From Candidatus Acidulodesulfobacterium ferriphilum (lineage in GTDB: Bacteria; SZUA-79; Acidulodesulfobacterales; Acidulodesulfobacteraceae): 64,000 nt of DNA. Below the pieces are notes generated by a model. That model did not search any database, had not been told where the DNA came from, and saw nothing but the letters and a program-made list of their open reading frames with translations. Shown here one piece after another: positions 17,555 to 24,631 of the stretch; within the stretch, counting starts at the first letter, position 1, and each line of letters opens with the position of its first letter. The position numbers were made by a program, and so were the translations under genes. Location: contig SGBD01000002.1 of assembly GCA_004195035.1 (NCBI GenBank), positions 124,001 through 188,000 of the forward strand. The letters are read 5' to 3'.

Positions 17555-18337
17555 TTACTTCCCCTTGCTTCTTTCTTCGTACATCCTTTTTTGACTCTCG
17601 TTTAAAAACGATTTCAGCTTTTCTTCTATTAACCTTGGGTTTTCACCGTTTTGAATGGATTCTATACCCATTAGTATCAGTTCGTTTCTCATAACTTTTG
17701 CTCTTAAATTAATCTTAAGCTTGCTCGATATGGGAAATAAAATTGTGTTAGCAAAAGCAAGACCGTAAAGGGTTGCGGTAAAAGCCACGGCGATGCCTGC
17801 CCCAAGCCTGTTGGGATTATTTAGATGCTGCATAACATGTATAAGTCCGAGGACGGCTCCGATTATACCGAGGGTTGGAGAATATCCCCCCGCCTGTTCG
17901 AAAATTTTTACGCTTTCATCCCCGACATCTTCTATATTAGACAGCTCGGTTTCCATAATTTCCGTTACGACATGCGGGTCTATCCCATCCACTACTAATG
18001 ATAACGCCTTTTTTATAAATAGGTCGGATGAGGCTTCTATATCAGATTCTAAGGCAAGCACGCCGTTTTTTCTTGCTTTTGCAGCATAATTGATTAATTC
18101 CGAAATAGTATTTTCATAATCGACTTTTTTAAAAAAAATTACTTCTTTAGCGGATATCATAGCCCGTTTTAAGTTTTCCATAGGATTTCCGGCGATTGTT
18201 GCGCCGGCGGTTCCCAATATGACTATGACAAAACCAATCGGATCTATCAGCTGCATTAAATTGGAACCCTGCAGGAAATTCCCGAATATTATGCCGCCAA
18301 CCCCAAGAATAAAGCCTATGATAGATGCTAAATCCAT
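17555..18337 (-). CDS. motA: Flagellar motor stator protein MotA
   Basis: A 260-residue, four-TM protein. IGFILGVGGIIFGNFLQGSN, GFVIVILGTAGATIAGNPME and the cytoplasmic charged loop NLKRAMISAKEVIFFKK are followed by QAGGYSPTLGIIGAVLGLIH and AGIAVAFTATLYGLAFAN, the conserved third and fourth TM regions. It is of the shorter PomA/MotP-like type (about 250 residues) rather than the 295-residue enteric type. It forms the ion channel with MotB. Confidence 0.95.
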   Translation of the reverse strand: MDLASIIGFILGVGGIIFGNFLQGSNLMQLIDPIGFVIVILGTAGATIAGNPMENLKRAMISAKEVIFFKKVDYENTISELINYAAKARKNGVLALESDIEASSDLFIKKALSLVVDGIDPHVVTEIMETELSNIEDVGDESVKIFEQAGGYSPTLGIIGAVLGLIHVMQHLNNPNRLGAGIAVAFTATLYGLAFANTILFPISSKLKINLRAKVMRNELILMGIESIQNGENPRLIEEKLKSFLNESQKRMYEERSKGK

Positions 18338-18572
18338 ACTTTATACTTATTTATGTTTTTTTTGAAATATTTTTTTATTATAACACAAGATTTAAATAAT
18401 TATTATCCTTTTTATATTTTTTTATGTGATGAATTGTATATAATTAACGCAATTATATACTAATTATTCTTTAAAATCATTTATTTTATTCATTAAATAT
18501 GGAACTAATAATTTGATTATGATATAATTTCACTGTATTAAATTTAGATTAATATCAAACGAAAAAAAGTTT

Positions 18573-19472
18573 ATGAATAATTTTAAAGCCATTACGGATG
18601 CCGTTAATTCCAATAATGCCGCCCCCGATAAGGCGGCGCGGCAAAAAGATAAAATAACGCCTTCGGATTTAAATAAAATCAAACTTGTAGCCACAAAATT
18701 CGAAGCACTATTTTTGGATATGATTTTTAATTCCATGGCTAAAGAGGTTGATAAAGGTTCTTTTATAAACCGCGGGGAAGGGTATAAAATATTCAATTCG
18801 CTTTTTTACGAAGCCATCGCAAATAATGAAACCTATGGAAATGGAATAGGCATAGCAAAAATGATAGTGGATTATTTTAAGGAGCATCCGTCTTTAATAA
18901 ATAATATCGGGGCAAAAGGCATAACACCCTCTTTAGATAAACTTTCCAACACAAATGATATATTTCAGGCATATAAACTTTTATCCAAACCTTCCAGCGG
19001 CTTTAACCCGCCCCCCTTTCAAAATAAAACAGGTAATGCCGCCTATAATGGCAATAATTATCAGAATTACGGGAATGGATATGTTACCGTAAGCGAACTG
19101 GCAAAAAAAGCCTCGGAAATTTACGATGTCCCTTGCAATCTTATAAAAGCCGTTATAAAAACGGAATCGGATTTTAATCCTTATGCTGTTTCGAATAAAG
19201 GCGCAATAGGACTTATGCAGCTTATGCCGGGGACGGCAAACGACCTTGGAGTTGACCCGTATAACCCTGCTTACAATGTTTTGGGCGGAACATTGTACTT
19301 AAAAAAGCTATTAAACCTTTATAATGGAAATGTCGGGTTTGCCCTTGCCGCTTATAACGCGGGGATTGAAAATGTCAACAAATATAACGGGATACCTCCG
19401 TTCGAAGAAACCAAAAATTATGTTAAAACCGTTTTAAGTTATTACGACGAATATAATAACTCCAAATCATAA
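18573..19472 (+). CDS. flgJ: FlgJ-type rod-binding domain fused to a lytic transglycosylase
   Basis: A 299-residue protein with two domains. Residues about 28-110 ([36 protein letters not shown]) are the FlgJ N-terminal rod-binding/capping domain. Residues about 175-295 are an SLT lytic transglycosylase: [20 protein letters not shown] with catalytic Glu, [18 protein letters not shown] and [20 protein letters not shown]. In enteric FlgJ the second domain is a glucosaminidase; here it is SLT. The protein likely caps the rod and cuts peptidoglycan locally. fliI starts 9 bases later. No clear export signal is seen, as expected for a type III substrate. Confidence 0.9.
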   Translation: MNNFKAITDAVNSNNAAPDKAARQKDKITPSDLNKIKLVATKFEALFLDMIFNSMAKEVDKGSFINRGEGYKIFNSLFYEAIANNETYGNGIGIAKMIVDYFKEHPSLINNIGAKGITPSLDKLSNTNDIFQAYKLLSKPSSGFNPPPFQNKTGNAAYNGNNYQNYGNGYVTVSELAKKASEIYDVPCNLIKAVIKTESDFNPYAVSNKGAIGLMQLMPGTANDLGVDPYNPAYNVLGGTLYLKKLLNLYNGNVGFALAAYNAGIENVNKYNGIPPFEETKNYVKTVLSYYDEYNNSKS

Positions 19473-19481
19473 TGGCGGCGT

Positions 19482-20804
19482 ATGGGCAAAATTATTAATT
19501 TAAAAGAATATAACTGCCTTCTTAAAAGCGTTGACAGGTTTATTATTAAAGGCAAATTAACAAAGGCCGTGGGACTTATTCTCGAAGCCAAACACCCCGC
19601 TCTTTCCATAGGAAAGATTTGTAAAATTCAAAGTAAAAATCAGGCTAAAAGAGAATGCGTTCTGGCGGAGGTTATAGGTTTTAATAACGATAAGGCGATA
19701 CTCATGCCGTACGGGGATATTAGCGGAATAAATTTAGAAAGTGAAGTGATTCTGCTTGACGAAGAAGAGAAATTTCCGGCAGGACCGGAACTTAAGGGCA
19801 GGGTTTTGGATCCGTTTGGCAATCCTTTAGATGATAAGGGTAAAATAACCTGCAGGGACTTTGCAAAAATATTCAACGACCCGCCGCCGCCGCTTTCAAG
19901 AAAAAGAATACAGGAGGTTATGGATGTTGGGGTGAGGGCGATAAATTCTTTCCTTACAATTTGCAAAGGGCAGAGGATTGGAATTTTTGCAGGCTCAGGC
20001 GTGGGCAAAAGCACTCTTCTTGGAATGATTACAAAAAATTCAAACGCTGATATTAATGTAGTCGCTTTAATCGGCGAAAGAGGGAGAGAGGTCAAAGAGT
20101 TTGTCGAAAAAAACCTTGGAGAAGAGGGATTAAAAAAATCGGTTGTTATCGTTGCGACATCCGATAAATCTCCCCTGATAAGATTACGGGGGGCGTTTGC
20201 CGCTACGGCAATCGCCGAATATTTTAGGGATGCAGGATTAGATGTTTTATTTTTAATGGATTCGATAACAAGGTTTGCAATGGCTTCACGGGAAGTAGGC
20301 TTGTCCGCCGGCGAACCGCCGACGGTCAGGGGCTATACCCCGTCGGTTTTTGCTGTTTTGCCGAAGCTTCTAGAACGGGCGGCTAATTCCGATACGGGCA
20401 GTATTACAGGTATTTATACGGTTTTAGTGGAAGGCGACGATATGAACGAACCTATTTCCGATACGGCGAGGTCGATATTGGACGGACACATAGTGCTTTC
20501 GAGGAAAATTGCGGAAAACGGCATTTTTCCCGCAATAGATATACTTAACAGCATATCCAGAGTGATGCCGGATGTAATTTCGGAAAGCCATTTGCTTAAG
20601 ACGAGAGAAGTATTAAAAGTGGCGTCGGAATACAGGGTAAATGAGGACCTTATTAATATCGGCGCTTACTCTAAGGGTACGAACGAGAAAATAGATTTTG
20701 CAATCGACCATATGGAAAGTATAGAAAATTATATAAGGCAGACGCCGGATGAAACATATTCTTTCGAGGAAAGTTTAGAAGGGCTTAATACCCTGTTAAA
20801 TTAA
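19482..20804 (+). CDS. fliI: Flagellum-specific ATPase FliI
   Basis: A 440-residue F1-beta-like ATPase. The Walker A motif is GIFAGSGVGKSTLLG, followed by NVVALIGERGREVKEFVE and the Walker B stretch LDVLFLMDSITRFAMA. ESREVG-like ASREVGLSAGEPPTVRGYTPSVF and SDTGSITGIYTVLVEGDDMN are conserved in FliI/SctN. FliI drives chaperone-substrate release at the export gate. It is separated from fliH, fliJ and fliG, none of which are in the window. mqnC follows 29 bases later, a non-flagellar neighbour. Confidence 0.96.
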   Translation: MGKIINLKEYNCLLKSVDRFIIKGKLTKAVGLILEAKHPALSIGKICKIQSKNQAKRECVLAEVIGFNNDKAILMPYGDISGINLESEVILLDEEEKFPAGPELKGRVLDPFGNPLDDKGKITCRDFAKIFNDPPPPLSRKRIQEVMDVGVRAINSFLTICKGQRIGIFAGSGVGKSTLLGMITKNSNADINVVALIGERGREVKEFVEKNLGEEGLKKSVVIVATSDKSPLIRLRGAFAATAIAEYFRDAGLDVLFLMDSITRFAMASREVGLSAGEPPTVRGYTPSVFAVLPKLLERAANSDTGSITGIYTVLVEGDDMNEPISDTARSILDGHIVLSRKIAENGIFPAIDILNSISRVMPDVISESHLLKTREVLKVASEYRVNEDLINIGAYSKGTNEKIDFAIDHMESIENYIRQTPDETYSFEESLEGLNTLLN

Positions 20805-20833
20805 CAAAAACGGACAAAACAGGATTTTTATTT

Positions 20834-21898
20834 ATGAATAATACTTTAACGGCGGCTTCTTATCCAAGCTCAAGAATAAACAAAGAACAGGCTGTCAATC
20901 TTTTCAGGAAGAAAAATATTCTCGAACTTGGAAGGATGGCGAATGAAATAAGAAAAGATAAACATCCGCGAAACATAGTTACTTTTATTATCGACAGGAA
21001 TATCAACTATACCAATATCTGTACATCCAGGTGTAAATTTTGCGCTTTCTATAAAGAGCCGCAGGATAAGGACGCTTATGTTTTAAACGATGACGATATT
21101 TTTAAAAAAATTAAAGAAACGGCGGATTTAGGCGGGACTCAAATTTTACTGCAGGGAGGATTAAATCCGGATATCGGTTTTGATTATTATTTAAATCTTT
21201 TATCCGCAATTAAGGAAAAATTTAATATTCACATACATGCCTTTTCTCCGCCCGAAATTTTTTACTTAGCGGATGCAAATAATATTACCGTCAAGGAAAC
21301 GATTCTTCTTTTAAAAGATGCGGGGCTGGATTCTATTCCCGGCGGCGGAGCGGAAATATTAGTCGATAGAGTGAGAAAAAAAATAAGCCCGAATAAAATA
21401 GGCAGCGACAAATGGCTTAAAGTGATGGAAGAAGCTCACAGCGCAGGTTTGCGTTCATCTGCCACAATGATGTTCGGAACTATAGAAACGGATGAAGAGA
21501 TTATAGAGCATCTTTTTAAACTTCGCAATCTTCAGGATAAAACAGGCGGCTTCAGGGCATTTATCCCGTGGAGTTTTCAAAGCAAACATACAAAATTAAA
21601 CCCCAAAGGCGTATATGGACACTATTATCTTAAAGTGCTGGCAATTTCCAGGATAGTCCTCGATAATTTTGACAACATTCAATCCTCATGGGTCACGCAG
21701 GGAGTAAAAATGGGCCAGGCCGCGTTAAGTTTTGGCGCAAACGATATGGGTTCGACAATGATAGAAGAAAATGTCGTTAAAGCGGCAGGGACTCAAAATG
21801 TCATGGCTGACGAAAAAATTATGGTAAAGCTTATTAAAGATGCAGGATTTATTCCCGCCCAGAGATTTAATAGTTATGATATAGTAAAATTTTATTAA
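20834..21898 (+). CDS. mqnC: Cyclic dehypoxanthinyl futalosine synthase MqnC (radical SAM)
   Basis: A 354-residue radical SAM enzyme. The cluster motif is NYTNICTSRCKFCAFYK (CxxxCxxC). MqnC-typical stretches are AGLDSIPGGGAEILVDRVRK (PGGGAEI), NKIGSDKWLKVMEEAHSAGL, ATMMFGTIET and FRAFIPWSFQ. It cyclises dehypoxanthine futalosine in the futalosine route to menaquinone. MqnE would have a different cluster context, and CofG/CofH have PGTAAEI. mqnA, mqnE and mqnD are not seen in the window. It sits directly behind fliI. Confidence 0.9.
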   Translation: MNNTLTAASYPSSRINKEQAVNLFRKKNILELGRMANEIRKDKHPRNIVTFIIDRNINYTNICTSRCKFCAFYKEPQDKDAYVLNDDDIFKKIKETADLGGTQILLQGGLNPDIGFDYYLNLLSAIKEKFNIHIHAFSPPEIFYLADANNITVKETILLLKDAGLDSIPGGGAEILVDRVRKKISPNKIGSDKWLKVMEEAHSAGLRSSATMMFGTIETDEEIIEHLFKLRNLQDKTGGFRAFIPWSFQSKHTKLNPKGVYGHYYLKVLAISRIVLDNFDNIQSSWVTQGVKMGQAALSFGANDMGSTMIEENVVKAAGTQNVMADEKIMVKLIKDAGFIPAQRFNSYDIVKFY

Positions 21899-22026
21899 AT
21901 TATATTACTTATTATTGAATAATTTTATAAAAAAGTATGTTATAATAAACGCTTTAATCCATTATTTAAGTTAACTTAAAATTAAACAATTTATTCAATA
22001 TCCCCAAAAAAAAGGAGTTGTTGCCT

Positions 22027-22392
22027 TTGAATGAAGAGAAACTATTATATTTTAAAAACATCCTTAGTAAAAAATTAGAGATGCTGCTTGACGAAGCCCT
22101 TAAGACCGTGGGTACCATGTCAAAAGAAGATGATAATTTTCCGGATCCGACCGATAGGGCCACTTTAGAATCCGATAGAAATTTTGAACTTCGCATCAGG
22201 GATAGGGAAAGGAAACTTATATCAAAAATACAAGAGGCATTAGAAAGAATAGAAAACGGAACTTACGGCATTTGCACGGAATGCGGGGAAGAAATATCGG
22301 AAAAAAGATTAGGATCGCGGCCCGAAACCACAATGTGTATTACATGTAAGACAAAAGAAGAAGAACTTGAAAAAAAATCCAATATTTCATAA
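22027..22392 (+). CDS. DksA/TraR-family zinc-finger regulator
   Basis: About 121 residues. The N-terminal half is coiled coil (LYFKNILSKKLEMLLDEALK) ending with DDNFPDPTDRATLESDRNFE, the usual DksA coiled-coil tip region. The C-terminal zinc finger is ICTECGEEISEKRLGSRPET with MCITCK (Cys pairs). DksA proteins bind the RNA polymerase secondary channel and tune the stringent response. TTG at 22027 sits 9 bases after AAGGAG (22012-22017); two other TTGs (22018, 22021) are too close to it. No ATG start is available. Confidence 0.9.
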   Translation: MNEEKLLYFKNILSKKLEMLLDEALKTVGTMSKEDDNFPDPTDRATLESDRNFELRIRDRERKLISKIQEALERIENGTYGICTECGEEISEKRLGSRPETTMCITCKTKEEELEKKSNIS

Positions 22393-22485
22393 ATGTTGAA
22401 GCGGGCTGCCTTTTCAACAGAGTTGCAAAGGACGGTAGTCCGTTTCCATAAACCTTGCTAATTTCTTGAAAGGAGAGAATGATTT

Positions 22486-23982
22486 ATGAATGTCCTGTTT
22501 ATGAGTTCGGAATTTTTTCCTTTCGCCAAGACAGGCGGTCTTGCCGATGTTTCCGAGGCTATTGCCGTAAATTTAGTTAAAAAGGGGATAAATGTTACTG
22601 CATGTCTTCCTTACTATAATCAGGTTCAAAAACAAAATTTAAGAATGACGGGGAAAATTCTTAAAATGGAAATAGAAATTTCCCGTGAGTGCGTTAAAAT
22701 ATTTGAAGATAAAAAGAATATAGCAAAGGAATTAAAATTTTTTGACATCATTCCTTACAAATATAAAGGCGTAAATATATATTTCTTAAAAAACGATTAT
22801 CTTTTTAATAGAGAATTTATATATGGATTTGCAGGTAAAGATTACGAGGATAATCTTTTAAGATTTTCCCTGTTTTGCCATGTCAGCCTTGCCTTTTTTA
22901 AAGATAATAACATAAAATTCGATATTATCCATGCTAATGACTGGCAAACCTCTTTAATCCCGATTTTTTCAAAATTTAAATTTAAATTTCCTTCTAAAAT
23001 TTTACTCACAATCCATAATCTTGGCTATCAGGGAATATTTCCAAAAGAACAATTTCCTTGCACGGGCATTAATAGTATCTTATTTAATCCCGAAGGCATG
23101 GAATATTTCGACAAGATTAACCTGCTTAAAGGCGGCATAGAATTCAGCGATACGGTTAACACCGTAAGCAAAAAATATTCTGCGGAAATTCAAACGGAAG
23201 AGTTTGGTTTCGGTTTATCGGGGGTTCTTAAAAATAAAGGGAATATATACGGGATATTAAACGGTATAGATTATGACGAATGGAACCCTGAAACGGATAA
23301 ATATATTAATAAAAACTATAGCGCCGAAAATTTTAAAACAGGTAAAAAGTCGTGTAAAAGGGATTTGCTTAATTTGTTTTTCGGCAAAGAAAAGTCAAAG
23401 CCGCTTCTTGACAGACCTTTATTGGGCGTAGTTTCAAGGCTGGAAGACCAAAAAGGCCTTGATATTTTTATAAAAATCATCGGCCGTTTGGTTGAAAAAG
23501 GGTGTATAATTGCCGTTCTTGGAGAGGGGGAAAGGGAGATTGAGGGTGAATTTAAAAAAATTGCGGAAACATATCCTGGAAATGTTTCCGTTAAAATTAT
23601 TTACGACAATCCAACAGCCCACAAAATGGAAGCCGGGAGCGATTTTTTAATTATGCCTTCAAAATACGAACCTTGCGGCCAGAGCCAGATGTACGGCATG
23701 AAATACGGAACTATTCCGATAGTCCGCGCTACAGGCGGTTTAGATGATACTATAATAAGCTATGACGGTTCAAACATTAATATTGCGACGGGATTTAAGT
23801 TTTATAAATTTGACGCGTCCGAACTGGAAAAAACTATTTTAAACGCGGTCGATATTTATTATAATGATAAAAAAACATTACGCAACATTATAGCAAACGC
23901 TATGAATTTAAATCTTTCATGGGATAAAAGAATCGGCGATTATATATCCCTTTATAATGATATGCTGAACATTAAACATTAA
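22486..23982 (+). CDS. glgA: Glycogen synthase GlgA
   Basis: A 498-residue GT5 glycosyltransferase. MSSEFFPFAKTGGLADVSEA carries KTGGLADV, the ADP-glucose site. IIHANDWQT, TIHNLGYQGIFP and NTVSKKYSAEI are in the N-terminal lobe; VVSRLEDQKGLDIF and DFLIMPSKYEPCGQSQMYGM are in the C-terminal lobe. It elongates alpha-1,4-glucan. AAAGGAGAG lies about 10 bases upstream. Another alpha-glucan-related enzyme, a GH57 protein, occurs 9 kb downstream. Confidence 0.95.
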   Translation: MNVLFMSSEFFPFAKTGGLADVSEAIAVNLVKKGINVTACLPYYNQVQKQNLRMTGKILKMEIEISRECVKIFEDKKNIAKELKFFDIIPYKYKGVNIYFLKNDYLFNREFIYGFAGKDYEDNLLRFSLFCHVSLAFFKDNNIKFDIIHANDWQTSLIPIFSKFKFKFPSKILLTIHNLGYQGIFPKEQFPCTGINSILFNPEGMEYFDKINLLKGGIEFSDTVNTVSKKYSAEIQTEEFGFGLSGVLKNKGNIYGILNGIDYDEWNPETDKYINKNYSAENFKTGKKSCKRDLLNLFFGKEKSKPLLDRPLLGVVSRLEDQKGLDIFIKIIGRLVEKGCIIAVLGEGEREIEGEFKKIAETYPGNVSVKIIYDNPTAHKMEAGSDFLIMPSKYEPCGQSQMYGMKYGTIPIVRATGGLDDTIISYDGSNINIATGFKFYKFDASELEKTILNAVDIYYNDKKTLRNIIANAMNLNLSWDKRIGDYISLYNDMLNIKH

Positions 23983-23995
23983 ATACAGGATATAT

Positions 23996-24571
23996 ATGCT
24001 ATTAAGTTCTATTTTAAAAAACGGCGACATGCCCCTTTTAACCGATACGGGCAATAACGCCGGTCAAGGCGTTAACCCGCCCGTGACCGTGAGCTTTGTC
24101 GTTAGCGGCGCGGTTTCCTATTCTAATATACTTATTGCGGATGATAACTCGGTAAATGCCAATCTAATGAAAGCAATTTTGGAATCTACGGGAGAAAGGT
24201 ACAATATTACCATTGTAAACGACGGCAAAGAGGCGCTCGACATGATTTCGTCAAATATAAATTTTGATTTAATTATACTGGATATTATGATGCCGAAGGT
24301 TAACGGTCTTGAAGTTCTAAAAGAATTGCGCAGGGAAGATAACAACATAGAGCCTGCGCAAACCCGCCTTTGTTGCAATTTTCCCGTTATGATTGTGAGC
24401 GCTTTAACGGATCCCCTGACGGTTGCCAGGGGAATTGAAATGGGAGCGAACGATTATATGGTAAAACCGATTTCCAAAGATGTCTTTAAAGCTAAAGTTG
24501 TTTTTTTGATAAATCAAAAAAAGATGTACGACGCACTAATTAACCTAAACCCGCAGAATAACGGCGAATAA
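23996..24571 (+). CDS. Receiver-domain response regulator with a non-standard N-terminal extension
   Basis: A 191-residue protein. The first 42 residues (KNGDMPLLTDTGNNAGQGVN and VSFVVSGAVSYS) are unlike any receiver. A complete receiver follows: NILIADDNSVNANLMKAILE, phospho-acceptor Asp in LIILDIMMPKVNGLEVLKEL, MIVSALTD (Ser/Thr switch) and YMVKPISKDVF (Lys). No DNA-binding output is present. It lies 14 bases after glgA and 61 before the hybrid kinase, so it is a likely partner of that kinase. Confidence 0.85.
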   Translation: MLLSSILKNGDMPLLTDTGNNAGQGVNPPVTVSFVVSGAVSYSNILIADDNSVNANLMKAILESTGERYNITIVNDGKEALDMISSNINFDLIILDIMMPKVNGLEVLKELRREDNNIEPAQTRLCCNFPVMIVSALTDPLTVARGIEMGANDYMVKPISKDVFKAKVVFLINQKKMYDALINLNPQNNGE

Positions 24572-24631
24572 AAATTTTAATATTAAAGGAGATTTTGTTT
24601 TCTGAAGAAAAATAATTTTATAAATGGTGTC

